Assembly: GCA_013396755.1 (NCBI GenBank)
Contig: VWZF01003636.1
Coordinates: forward strand, 263,582-327,581
DNA length: 64,000 bases
Source of the DNA: Sclerurus mexicanus
Taxonomy: Eukaryota > Chordata > Aves > Passeriformes > Furnariidae
Direction: 5' to 3'
Below the pieces are notes generated by a model, which was not told the origin of the DNA, made no database searches, and saw only the letters and a list, made by a program, of their open reading frames with translations. Of this stretch, positions 10,283 through 22,128 are shown in pieces; the first letter of the stretch is position 1; every line of letters begins with the position of its first letter. Position numbers and translations under genes: made by a program.

Positions 10283-11868
10283 AAACACCTGTAGCTGAGT
10301 AAAGTATGAACTCAACAGCCAGGAACAACACCAAAAGCAGTAATTCTTGTTAAAAGGCAGGTTTTATGGATTTAAAGCCGTAAGAAGCTCACGGGACAGC
10401 ACCTGCCAGGTGCTGGAGAGCATCCCCTGGCAAGGGTTCACTGCTTACCACGCACTTGGCAGCCAAGGATGGGGCTCTGCTCATCCAAGACATGGAGAGT
10501 TGGCTCAATCCCAGGAGATGTAGGACTAAGAGACATCTCTGCTCTCTTTTCTTCTCTTTCAACTCCCAGCTTTGGTATAGTTACAGAACCAGAATGAAAT
10601 AAAATGGTGCAAGGAGGTAAAAAAAAAAGGCAACTTTGCTTCCTGATGGCAAAAGGCCACAAAGTGCTGCCCATTCAGACCTGTCTTGTCTGCCTCTGTA
10701 GGACAAGGCAGCCTTAGGGTGGATAAAATGGTCACCAAAGCTCTCCCTAGAGCTGGGAAGTAGGATAGACTACAAAACTCAGAAAAAAAATCATTTTCAC
10801 TGATTTAAAACACGCTACATTCAGAAGAGAATTGAAAAAAAATAAAATAAAAACAAAGCAACTAAATATTCTGATGTAATTTCTTCTATCCCTAAGAATA
10901 AGCAGGGAATTTAAAAAAACAAAACAAGCAAACAAAAAAATCAAGCTGAGCTTAATTGCTGCTTTATACCCAAGTCCTACTGAAGCCCAGAGAAGGGCAT
11001 TAGGAAGGGGAGAGCCAGCTCAGGAGCAGCTTTGGGCCCCTTCCCCCTCCTTCCCCACCCTCCCTGTGCGAGGTGTGCGACGTGATCCCATTTTTGTAGG
11101 AAGGAGAGAGAAGAGGCTTTTTTTAAACCAGCTCTGCACACTCAGGGATTGCTGATACCAAAACCCTCCTCGAAAGCTCCGCCGCGTCCCCCCTTCGCCG
11201 AGGCAACCTTTCATTAATTTAGAAAGTATGAGCTCATTAAGCAATTCTACTCCAAAGTTCCTGGAGTTGAAAAGCCAGGGAATTTCCCCAGGTTCTCAAA
11301 ACCTTTTGTCAAAAAAACCCTCAAGTTGCTCCATATTCCTCTTTAAACAAATAAGGTTAGCTACCCTTTTGCCATTCACAATTCAACATTCCCACTAAAT
11401 TAATTTTTCCAAAAGTAATTCAAATAAAAGCTTTGCTGCTGCTACCCTTTTCAGAGCTGCAAGATTGAATAAGGCATCTGAATAAAATTGTGTATTACAG
11501 CCTTCTTTAATATTTAAGCATGACATTCATTGATTTGTTTCTTGTTTTCTGCAAACCTTGACAACATGATAAAATAAATCATAAGAAGAAAATATAGTGG
11601 TAACATCTTTTATGGACTTCACATAGTCATCAATCTCAAGCTGTGAGTGAATTATCAGTGCAGCAAAAAGATCTATGTTTTAAGAGCTCCAATAGCACAC
11701 TAGCTAGAGGTTTTTCACAAGCAAACTCAAGGCGAGTGACTGATAAGCATCATTATTGTTTTCTGAGAGTCTAGTTTATAGTGTGCTGTGGAGGTGTTGG
11801 CATATATGTTTCAGAAGGAAAGGTTTGATCAATTCTAAGTAGACATCTACTAACATATAAAAAATATA
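10283..11868. other. Single-copy noncoding stretch
   Basis: A-rich blocks occur at 10,835-10,857 and 10,912-10,941. A moderately GC-rich part lies at 10,980-11,200. From about 11,500 the sequence is AT-rich, varied and free of simple repeats, which is the texture of conserved noncoding DNA and leads directly into the duplicated segment at 11,869. No exon is recognised. Confidence 0.45.
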
Positions 11869-11990
11869 ACAAGGGTTCCTGCTGAGCAGTATTAAAGTAC
11901 CTATTGCACCATGTCAGCGTGACAGGCCCCATGTTGTGTTTTTGATTATATTTAATATAGAATTAACCTTTCTTAATGTAACATATTGTG
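11869..11990 (+). repeat. Unassigned duplicated segment, copy A
   Basis: This segment aligns in the same orientation with 16,891-17,015. By eye the first 86 positions show 13 mismatches without gaps, about 85% identity; the rest aligns with small indels. Both copies keep CACCATGTCA, TGACAGGC, CATGTTGTGTTT, TGATTATATTTA and TAATGTAAC. A TGTCAnnnTGACA palindrome (11,912-11,924) is kept in both copies. I do not recognise a named repeat family; it may be an ancient interspersed repeat or a duplicated regulatory element. Confidence 0.75.
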
Positions 11991-14900
11991 CATGTGATGG
12001 GAGTGAAAAACATTTATTTTGACCAAAACAAACATCATCCTTATTTAGGTTTTAAGGAATACTTCTTTATTTTCAATTTATAAAACTTCTCATTGTAAAA
12101 TTGTCGTGGCCCCGAACTGATGGGAAGGAATAAAGGCATTTTTTCCCTGGGGTTTGTGAGCTATAGAGACAAGAAGCCATCGGGGGCATTGAGAGCAGCT
12201 GGGAACAGCCATGGGGCAGAAAACAGGGAATGTGGGCAACCCCACCACCTCATCGAGTGGTAATTCAGCAAAATTCACGGAGACGTCCTGTTGGAAACAC
12301 CAGGAAGACTCCAACACTCCCCATGCTGATTCCAGAGGTCAGCACGACGATGGGCACGCACATACCCAGAAGTGGGATCCTTCTGAAAATAACAGCTCTG
12401 AGGGGATGCTCTGGAATAATCGAAGGCTATGAGGAGAAATGTGGAAATCATGAATTAATTCAACGGGATAAGGCAGCTGACGCTGCTGCATAATGAGGTT
12501 ATGTAAAGGTATCATCGTTTTGCTGTGAAAAATGCCCCTCCCGAAAGTAACTCTTTCAACAGACTTACAAATGTTTTATATCTGGTAAATGGGCTAATGA
12601 AAGCTTTAGGTTTAGAAAGCAGCAGCCTAGGGATTGTAAGAGTAAATATTAAGATGTTTTCTGACAAGCTGAATATATGTGGTTTCCCACAAAATCCCAC
12701 AGTGCTTTGCACTCCATAAATATCACTCCTCTTCCCTCACAACTTTTGCTATATGAAATATGACACCGCCGTCCACTAAAACATCACCGCACTTTGCTGG
12801 GGCTCCGATCTCCTGCACACATTTATTTACATGGGTTGAACTCCATTCATCACCCTCCTAATTAATGCAGTCACTTGTGAGGGTGTGAAGTATTCCCTTT
12901 TCCATCCCATGCTGAAGCAGGACACTGGACTTTTCACAGGAACGGGTGCTGAAAAACTCCTCAATTAAAACAAAAAATCCACTTTCAGAGGCCTTTGTAG
13001 TTTTGTGTTGATTGGAGCCCCCCAAATTCATCAGGCCAAATCTTCGAATGAATTTACTAATTGGTGGCCGGTGGGCTGAGCATTTGGTGACATAGGGATG
13101 CTCTGAATTATTGATTTTCCGGGGTGAAATCACTGTCTCTTTAGGGCTCAGCCCTGCAGGTTCTGTCTGGGTGATGCTATGGACTGCAAGAGGAGACACG
13201 ACGACTTCCTCCATGTGACCAAAGCCTGGGGAAGAACCATACAAAGAGGTAAATATTATTTATATCCCTCTTCTTCTTTTATTAAAATAGCTGTCTAAAA
13301 GTTAAGCTTGAAGCAGAGCTCTGGCTGGCTCTCCTCAGGTTATCAGAGCAAGGCCTGCTCAGTAGCAAAATTCAGAATCTCCAATGACGTCCAAGCTCTG
13401 CAAAATGCTTAACTTGGTAAGTGGGGAGATTTTCTTGTAAATTCAATTTTTCTTGTAATTCAATACCGCACCAGAGGTCTCACTTGATGGAAAAGAGGCT
13501 CTGTGCTCCTGGAGTGTTTTACAAATATGTAAATATTATACCTAAGCTGCCCCTGTTAATTAAATATGGCACTTTACACAAGCATATTGTTTCCAGTCTC
13601 AATGTTCTGGCTTAAATCCATCATCAGTAATTACGTTCTGTCCTTTTAAATTCTTTGCTGCTTTAATTAGCTAAATTATTCTCCTTCACTTCCTGTCCCA
13701 AACTTCCAGGCAGTGCTGGTGACCCGTCTCTGTGGCTCCTGGCTTGTGTCTGCAGTGGTGGCATCATCACTCATCCATGGGGACATGGGAACTCCACAGT
13801 GATCCCGTGGCTCCTGGGTCCTGTCCCTGGATTGTCACAACTTACTGATTTTATGCATATAAAAATATATATATTTTACTTCTGTTCCTCCAAGCAATTT
13901 TATATCATCTCTGCTTTCCTCAAATGTCTATAATTCATAATAAATGTGATTAATAGTGGTAAACTAGGAAAATACTCTGTCCCCAACTCTTATCTTTCCT
14001 CCTTTAGATGAAGGAACTAATGACCTTATAGAAGTAAGAAAAAAAGGTCATCAAAACCATCAGACTAAGCAAAATAAATAATAATTTAATATCTGTTAAA
14101 TCCAAAAATGCTTGTCTAGAAGAGCACACTGGACAGTTCAGAACATCCAGGACTGATGAGAGCTCAAAATTATTAATTTGCAGTTATTTGGATATTAAAT
14201 TGATGGGTCCAGGTCTCAGGAACGTGTCACAGCACCACAATTGAGAGAAACCTGTTCAACTCCAAGAGGAGTTCTACTATTAATAAAGGAGGGACAAGGT
14301 AGGAAGGGAGTGAGCTGCAGTTTAATATACTTATCCTATGAATATTTCTATAAAATCTGTTCAAATTTTTTAGTGAAACAAAGTCCTGAATAGAAATGGA
14401 ATATTTATTTTCAATACCAGCTTTTAGCTACCAAGATTCTATTAAAATTATGCCGGAGAAAAAAAATTAAAGATATGTATCTTGCTAATAAAAATGCACT
14501 TCTGTGATGGATGTTGCGGAAGCAGAACCTCCTTTAAATTAGGTCACCTCGACAGTAAACCATCTCCTGAACTCCTTTGTGGGAATTATGTAGGAAACAG
14601 GTTTTCTTTTCAAATCTTAATATAAAACTTGGAAAAAGAACAAGTATTCTACCTTATTCACATTCATAAAAAAATCATAATGTAGCATCAATATTCACTT
14701 AATAAAGAGACCATTTACACTGCTGGGCTACTGTTCTTTTGTTTGCCAGGGTTGGTTTTTTTTTTTTTAATCATATGGAAGAGTCGGTGCAGCAACATCT
14801 GTGACTTGTCAGTCATTTAATTAACCAAAGAAAAGCTAGCTATTCATTTTATTTCTGTATATGTTAATGCTAAAAACTAATAGAAAACAGCTAGTAAATT

Positions 14901-15261
14901 GTCCTCTGCATATATTGGACACAGCAACAATTACTCTGGCAGAGAAGATATAATAAAAGAGGAAATTTTAATAGTATTCTTATTCTATTTATTCTCAGGG
15001 GCTTCTGTTTCAAGGTACTGTAGAAATTAACAATTATTTCTTTTCATTGTTTTTGATGATCTTTTTCTATTACGGCCCTATCCGACTTCAAATAAAACAC
15101 AATTTGAACTTTCGTTTTTGTATTAAATTTTCTGGGGCATCTTGAGATTTCCTTTCTGGTTGGTTACGTGGAGGTCCTGAGAAGGTGCAGGAAAATAAGC
15201 AGGAGCTCTTTCTTTCAGACAGCTGGTTAAAGCTTGTCAGTTATTAGTACAATCAAGATAA

Positions 15262-15277
15262 CTCGGCTTAAACCGAG
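15262..15277. repeat. Near-perfect palindrome CTCGG...CCGAG
   Basis: CTCGGCTTAAACCGAG differs from its reverse complement only at the paired C/A positions around the centre. It may be a dimeric binding site or a remnant hairpin. It lies 160 bp upstream of a second, perfect inverted repeat. Confidence 0.5.
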
Positions 15278-15439
15278 AACTTTCACGTAATACAATAATT
15301 TACTTTTCCAGCATTCATTTTATTGACAAATATGTCTTTCCCATATTTTCAGAATGTCTGTCATATGATACGTCTAAATACTTGCTATTGCTCTGCTATA
15401 TAAAGCAATTAACTGACTTTATACAGCAAATTGTCAAAG

Positions 15440-15466
15440 GATTTCCCCCGAAAGCTTGGGGAAATC
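15440..15466. repeat. Perfect 9-bp inverted repeat with 9-nt loop
   Basis: GATTTCCCC at 15,440-15,448 and GGGGAAATC at 15,458-15,466 are exact reverse complements around CGAAAGCTT. The half GGGGAAATC resembles an NF-kB-type half-site, but paired half-sites with this spacing are not a standard site. The function is unknown. Confidence 0.55.
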
Positions 15467-16146
15467 TAACATACGGAACTATTCTCCAATTTATTGACAT
15501 GCTACGATGGTGAAAAAAGTAGGACATCAATAAACAGCTTTAGCTGGAAAACTGGAATCTGATTATAAGTATTGGGAGCTGGAGACCAGAGTCTCAATTA
15601 AAATACGTGGCATGGCTTTATTTTAAAATAGAGAGGTGCTCCATTTTAATGGGGAGAAGGCAAAGTGTAGGAATGCAGCAATGTGGAGTTTTACATCCAA
15701 AGTTCCCCATGGGTCTATTTGAACTGGAAGCAGGTTCAGCTCCTCATCCCAGATCGTTTCTCTGGCTCTGGGAAGCACAGGGAATGTATCTTTAGGATTT
15801 TGTGCAGGGAGTGATGTGGTATCTCTGTCAAGGGCAGAGAGATGGTGTGACAGGAAAGCTGGAGCACAGGGCGAGCTGAAACAGCTCAGGACTGGTCCTG
15901 GATGGACTTCTCACCTGTAAGGAAAGACCTTCTACTTCCTGCAGAGTCCAAATGCCCTAAACCAGCAGGTTTGGAAATTTTGTCCTAAGAAAAGCAATCA
16001 AAGCCCAACCATCCAGGTTTTATACAGTAGAGACTGACTAGGATTGGAATAAACTCCGTCAGCCGGTAGATAAAACAGCTGAGTAAGTGGTGGAGCACTC
16101 AAAGGAATCTCCAAGAGCAGCCTGAAATCTCCATAATATCTGAATA

Positions 16147-16218
16147 TCAGAATCATAGGATCATTAAGGTTGGGAAACATCTCCAAGATCAAGTCTAGCC
16201 TTTGACTGAGCACCACCC
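16147..16218 (-). mobile_element. Short old CR1 3' tail, reverse orientation
   Basis: The order 'cagaatcataggatcattaa', 'ggttgggaaacatctccaagatcaagtc' and 'gactgagcaccaccc' matches the reversed 3' end of an older CR1 subfamily ('...tcttggaggtcttttccaacctt...'). Only about 70 bp remain. Confidence 0.8.
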
Positions 16219-16890
16219 AAAATGCAGCTACAGACTGAAAATACAGCAAATCACAGATTATACAGGTTTGACCAGAGGTAAAAATAATGGATAAAATACA
16301 TGGAAAGGAAAAAGAAAAAAGGAAAAAAAAAAAAAGAAAGAGATGTTTCAAGTTATTTTTTATAAAGTGGAGGAAAATTTCCTTGCTGAATCTCAGATTC
16401 ACTGTTTTTCACTAAAACAGCTATGCTGTGCCACTGGTGGTACCTCACCTACAGTGCTGAGAGGACAGGGAGGGGCTGCTGAGACTGGCTGGGAATAATT
16501 GTTTTGTTAACAAATCATCTGCCTGCACGCACTTCTTACACCTGTGTGACTCGAGTTTTTCAACACCTTCCTCTGACCTTTCCTTTCTTGTCACCCCAGA
16601 TTGTTACATTCATTTGTCCCTTGCCTTTGTCTGCAAGCTCTTCTGTTGAGTTTTGGGGTTGGTTTCACATCTGTGACATGGAAGGAGCAACAGGGGCTTG
16701 ATTTTGGTATAATAGAAAAAATAAAGAGGAAAAAAGAGGAGGAAGAAGCTCCAGTTGTTCCTTGGGAAGTGACCCCCTTTGATGAAATGCATTTGTACGT
16801 GTCAGGAGCCCAGTGCCACCTTCAATGTATTGTTAATATTCTGGTTATCATGCAAGGAGTCATTGATGAACAAGTTTAAGCAGTGTGCAA
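16219..16890. other. Single-copy noncoding stretch
   Basis: Contains an A-rich run with many AAAG-type steps at about 16,303-16,342 and a second purine-rich tract at 16,718-16,749. No gene or repeat family is recognised. Confidence 0.45.
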
Positions 16891-17015
16891 ACAACGGTAC
16901 CTGCTGGGAAGTGTTAAGGTACCCATCACACCATGTCAACTTGACAGGCCTCATGTTGTGTTTCTGATTATATTTAGTCATATAAAATTAACTTTTCCTA
17001 ATGTAACGTGTTGGG
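16891..17015 (+). repeat. Unassigned duplicated segment, copy B
   Basis: This is the partner of 11,869-11,990, in direct orientation and about 5 kb away. The palindrome here is TGTCAACTTGACA (16,934-16,946). Copy A has the same outer bases with a different centre. TGACAG is the core bound by TALE homeodomain proteins (MEIS, PKNOX, TGIF), so the pair could be a composite site; that is inference. The homology ends abruptly on both sides, as expected for a repeat insertion or an old duplication. Confidence 0.75.
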
Positions 17016-17360
17016 AAGGCGACGTGGACACAACAATAGTTATTTAGGGTAAAACCTATTTGTATTCAGATTTACTAATGAGAATCACAATCTGATCAAA
17101 ATCCCCGACTCATTTAACGCGTTTATGGAGTGACAGGGCTGGAGTGCCTGGAGCCCTAATCCATGCGAGAGGTGATAAAGCAGGAGGGTTTTGCTGATAT
17201 TCCTGTTGTCCAGCAGTGCCAGCTCTGGGCTCCACATGGCTCCTGCCTGTCTCCAGCAAGACTGGAGCTGTCTCTGACTTGCTTGGTGCTGTGCTCACTT
17301 CCGGATGGATTTAGAGTTATCTAGAGCATTTTTTAGGAAATGACAATGGCTGCTGGCTCC
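17016..17360. other. Single-copy noncoding stretch
   Basis: No gene or repeat was recognised. The sequence is moderately GC-rich at 17,130-17,300 and leads into a pyrimidine tract. Confidence 0.4.
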
Positions 17361-17482
17361 CTTTCCTTTCCCCTTTCCTTTCCCCTTTTTCCTTTCCCCT
17401 TTTTCCTTTCTCCTCTCCTTTCCGCTTTCCTTTCCCCTTCCCTTTCCTCTTCCCCTTTCCATTTCCTTTCCACCCTCCACCA
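17361..17482. repeat. Pyrimidine tract, degenerate (TTTCC/CCTTT)n
   Basis: About 120 bases of nearly pure C and T on the plus strand, built from CCTTTCC and CCCCTTTTT steps. The overlapping Lys/Glu/Arg/Gly-rich minus-strand frames here are artefacts of this composition. Long homopurine-homopyrimidine tracts can form triplex (H-DNA) structures and tend to vary in length. Confidence 0.9.
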
Positions 17483-20400
17483 CCACCCCTTTTTATTTTT
17501 ATGGTAATATTTTGATGTTTTCAAGTCAGCAACAGCATTCCTGAATTCTTAGGAGTGTCTTAGTGTGAAAGATAAAATCCCAGTGACAGGCCAGGGGACA
17601 AACCACAGCAGAGAAACTGGTAAGTTCCCTTTCCCCCAACTTGGTGGCTAAGCCAGTCTAAGAGTCATCAAACAGCTTGGACTAAGATAAAAGCAAAAAA
17701 AGGTCAAATATCTAAACCAACCAGGAAAATGTACCAGCAGCACAGGCAGGAGCTTTGGTTCCCTTTGGTGCTGTGCCATTGCAATGTCAAGGTTCAGTGA
17801 CCCATCCCTGCCCACTGGCTGTTGGGCAAAGGATCAGGATTTATTAATTATTAGAAAAGCCAGAGAGGGGGCCTGTGTAATTAAAGTCTCAGAGTGTAAC
17901 TCCTCATTTCCAACCCCTTCCAAGCTTGCTGTACCTGTGTCTGCTCACATGACGCTCAACCCTCAGCCTGAAACTGGAGTCTTAGAAAGCAGGGTGGGGG
18001 GGGAATGCAATAAAAACCCCTTCAGCTGCTTGGGCAGATAAAGAGAAGGTGGAAAAGGGTGCAATTATCCAATTCAATAAAGAGGGTGACACAAAAATAC
18101 CTTTTCTGTTGACGTTGCTGAAGTTTAAAGGCTGAATTTTGGCATGGAAGCCTTGGATGGGAGGAAACAAAATGACTGATTTAAGGGGGATTGAAAATTG
18201 CTTCCCTCAGTGGCTCATTAATAGCTAAATTGGGCTTAGTCCTCGTGCAGCAACATTCCATTGGGGTGGGATGTTCTGGATGTCCAGCCATGGGACCCCC
18301 CCCCGTATTTCCAGCACTGTTCAAGGGGCATCAAACTCATCATTATTATGAAAAGCAAAACAAATAAATACATTAAAGGAATATTATTAATGTGGAGGCA
18401 GCAAACATGACCTTGGGAGGCAGTGAGGGGCTGTGGCAACATTCTTCTTTATGACCAAGACCTTCAGCAAGAGTTTCCTAAGGACTATTTTTTAAGATAA
18501 AGAACTATTTTAAAGAAAAATTGTATTTCTTCTTATCCTTGTGTTGCAGTGACAGCAAAATGACAGGTTTTTGTCACTTGAAACGATTTTGCCGTGAAGT
18601 AAATCCCCAATTTACAAAAGTTTAGGACATCAGTGGGAATAAAAGGTTCTGCTGTTTAATTAAAATGTACTTCATGGGTGGAAATCAGCATTCAAAGTGC
18701 CCAGAACTTACAACAGCGGTGACAAACCAGTCTGTGCTTTGTGTTGCAATTTACTGCTCCAGCTCTGCCTTCAGCCTGCCTTGTGATGTTGCAGGGAACG
18801 GGCTGGAAATTAAATCCATGCCTAATATGCTTAACTTGTGCAGTCAAATGAAAGAGCCCCCGCTGCATTCTCCAGGCTCTGCTCCCTGCACGGGCTGGGG
18901 CTGCCAACACACCGGGCTGGGCAGGGGACACAAATATCCTAATATAGAATGGGTGGTCTGTGCTGGTATAGGAGAATGTCTGAACAGGTNGAGCAAACTC
19001 TTCTGTTAAAAATTATCAGTAAGAGAAACATAACAGCACTATGAGCAGTCAGCACTGAGGAGCTGATCCACAGGGCTTGGCTGGTGCAGCTCCCTCCTTT
19101 CCTGCAGTTACTTTGGTGCTTCAAGCTTGGATCCCACCAGATCTAAGTAATAATCAGTTTGGTTTAGTTTTGCTGTGTTACATGTTATGTATTAAAAACA
19201 GAAAAAAAACCCCAAGCATTAAATATTGCAAACTAGGCTTGAAAATACAACTCTGAAAATTCAGGTGTTTTGGGTAATATTGGAATGAGTATATTGTGAG
19301 AGCAGAGATCCTCATTATCTCTCCTGACTGCTCAGCAGGAGACATACCATTGTGATCCTGACTCCAGCCATGAGAAAAGAGATGGAGATGAGACTCAGAT
19401 TCACAGATGAGTGGAAAATTGTGTCACCGTAGTTTAGGAAGTGACCCACTAGTGAGACTTGGAGCCATATAGATGGATAAGGAAAGGAATTCGGGGCTGC
19501 AGGATAACAACAAGCATATGCAGAAGAGTCTTGGCTTCTGTAGCCTCGTGCAAGAGAAGGGATGCTGCTGGAACACTTCTCAAAGGGTATGGCAATTTAA
19601 CAAGTCAAATAAATATTCTTTTTTGAAACTTTCACCTGGGAAGGTACTGATGAGGAACCCATCGGTGTTCAGCTTGCCTTCACCTGTGTTTGGTGGAAGC
19701 ACAGGAAAACAGTGATATTGCCTGTACTAATGTGAGCAGAGCTCGAGCCACAGGAGAATAGGTGCACAAATGTGGGTGCACACAAGTGTAAGCCCCAGTT
19801 CAAGAATGTGTCCCTGGTTGCCTGGAGGGGAAAAAAAAAACCACTCCTGGCAAGTGGAGAATGCATTATCTCAGTAATATAGCTGGGAGATACCAGAGGA
19901 AATTTCAGCATCAAATATTTGTACACTGGTCCAATTTATTAAAAGCAAATATTGACCGTTTGGTCCTTAAATATTTTAAATAATTTATTCTAAATATTTT
20001 GATACCGAAGTAAATTAATGCTAAAGCATTTCTTTGTTTGTGCCAAATCAGTGCTTCCCAGTAGGAAGTTAGTCCATCCTTGCAAGCAAGCTTTCCCTCT
20101 CAGTAGGCAGTCCATTTCTGCAGAGTGCCATTAACTTAATTTCAAAAAGAACCAGTAAAGGTATATGGAGCAGGCAGTAATAGCATGGAAAATATCCAAA
20201 ATTACTAGACCCCAGCAACAGAACTTCGCTGCCATTTTCATGCACTAATAATTTGTAGTTTACATATTGAAGGTAACTATAAACTGACTACTTCCTTGGT
20301 TAAGTCTTGCAGGTAATTGCAAATATGTTGTTAGTGCTGTACCTTTCCCCATGTGAGAGCAGCGTCTCCAGAAATAAGAACAGAAAGCACAATTTTCGCT

Positions 20401-21961
20401 TTATTATCAAGAAGTGATGCAGAGTTTCTTTGTCGTCAACAATATTAAATTTTCTTGGGATCAAACCGTAGAAGTGCAACAATTTTTAAGATAGATTTCG
20501 TAAGTAGAAATTGCAGCATTCTGGGTACTCTTGGCTTTCACTTAAGTCAAATCTTGCCGTAATAATGCAGATTTGATGAATACGCTTCAGTACGTGCATG
20601 GAAAATTATATGTTTCAAATCTGAACTCCCCTTTATTTTGGCTGAGAAATTTAGTGCATGGAAAGAACAGCAACAACACAACCTTATTGACTCTTGGGTG
20701 TAATCCAGAGTCATTTGTATGGGAAGTAGGACACAGACTTGCTCTTCCTTCAGAGGTTTTCAGGAAAAATTCTGCATTTCTGCAAGAGCTCCCGGTTGGA
20801 TGATTTTCACACAAAAACAGTTGCAGAAAGGAGGTTGGATTTAAACAGAAGATTCAACAAGGTGATCTTTCATTACCTCTGAGGTTTCCAGTAGCCCAGC
20901 TCTCAAACCAGTGGTACTGTTCAGTCTGATCATGGTGGTGGACTTCTGGACATTGCACCCAACAGTTTTGCTCCAGGTAAGCCAGGGGAGAGACAGATCC
21001 CTTGCAGATCCATCTGGCTCAAGCCAAGGGAAAACTCCTGCTGGTGTCATTGCTCTTTGCATCAGGATCTACATTTGGGACAGGAGTTTTCTGAGCAGGA
21101 CTAGGAACAGAAATCCTGGGGGAAGCTTTCACCCACTGGAGTTCACACCCAACATTTGTGCCAATCAGCTGGTGCTTCCTCTGCTCACAGAATCCACATT
21201 TCACAGCGTGACTCGTAAATCAAGAATTTTCAATACCTGAGTCTGTGATGTTCTTTAACCTTACCCATGTATGTCCTGTCGGACATTTAGGGGCCCTGGA
21301 ATCACTTTGGTTTCAAATTACTTACAGTATTTGTGCAAAAAAGGATTGTGCCTCCTCTAAGGCACCACAGAATTTTTTCTGATAGACACAATCATGGACC
21401 AAGACCACTACTTAAATGTGTTAATTCTTCATCTTTTGTGGAAGCCATTGGCATCTGGTAAACCAAAAACCTGCCCTGGAACCACTGAAGTGGCACTTCT
21501 TGGAAGATTTGGAAAGAAAGAATTAGAAGGAGTGTGAGAGACTGAGATCAGCACTTCCAAAACAAGCAGTTTCCCCCACTTAGCTGTGGCCCAGGTGTCC
21601 CCAGGCATGCCAAGAGGAGATCCTGCAGCTGGCAGAGCAGGCAGGTGGTGGGAATTGCAGTGCCGGGTCCGCTCGCCTGCTCCAAACATTCCAGTGTCAA
21701 TTTTGGTCAGGAGAGCGGGAACCAGCACAACAAACTAGCAAATGTGATCTGTAAACCCCAGGACAGCACTGCTGCCCTCAGAAAGACATCCAGTGAGAGG
21801 TGATGCAGAGAGGATATTAATAAACAATCCTTTCACTCAGTGAGAGTTCACAGCAAAAGGCACTTTTGGACTAATATTTTAATTAGCCAGATAAACTGGT
21901 TTACAATAGACAAAAGGTTTATAACAAGGATCTCAAACTAAGTCCCTTTGTTCTCCTTCCT
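17483..21961. other. Long single-copy noncoding stretch
   Basis: About 4.5 kb without a supported gene or transposon. One ambiguous base (N) is at 18,990. G8 and C9 runs are at about 17,996 and 18,297. The part at 19,930-20,820 is AT-rich and has the texture of conserved noncoding DNA; it includes three motifs (20,508-20,570) that recur in the same order at 45,964-46,064. Frames of up to 114 codons show no known domain. Confidence 0.45.
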
Positions 21962-22128
21962 GGTATTCCAGGCCAAGCTGGACAGGGCTTGGAGCTGCCT
22001 GGTCTAGTGGAAGGTGTCCCTGCAATGGCAGGGAATTGGAACTGGATGACCTTGAAGGTCCCTTCTACAACCATTCTATAATTTCTATAATCTATATTTC
22101 TATATTCTATAACCATTTTATAATTATA
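21962..22128 (+). mobile_element. CR1 3' end fragment with expanded TTCTATAAT tail
   Basis: Runs from 'ggtattccaggccaagctgg' through 'ggcttggagctgcctggtctagtggaagg', 'tgtccctgcaatggcaggga' and 'ccttgaaggtcccttc' to the tail. The usual short GATTCTATGATT tail is replaced by about 50 bases of ATTCTATAATTTCTATA-type repeats, showing microsatellite growth from the CR1 end. Confidence 0.9.

Larger units (their letters stand above)
11991..16146. other. Long single-copy noncoding stretch, parts resembling conserved noncoding DNA
   Basis: No exon, transposon or RNA gene was recognised in about 4.2 kb. The part at 12,520-12,800 and the part at about 15,050-15,560 are AT-rich, varied and contain intact short hairpins (15,262-15,277 and 15,440-15,466). 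A TA-rich run is at about 13,855-13,880. A 128-codon minus-strand frame at 12,858-13,244 has no known domain. Conservation cannot be measured from one sequence. Confidence 0.45.

Noticed and set aside
12858..13244. 128-codon minus-strand frame
   Set aside because: No known domain, no paired splice sites, and a length that is not exceptional for 64 kb read in six frames.
17295..17524. Lys/Glu/Gly-rich minus-strand frames
   Set aside because: They translate a simple pyrimidine tract.
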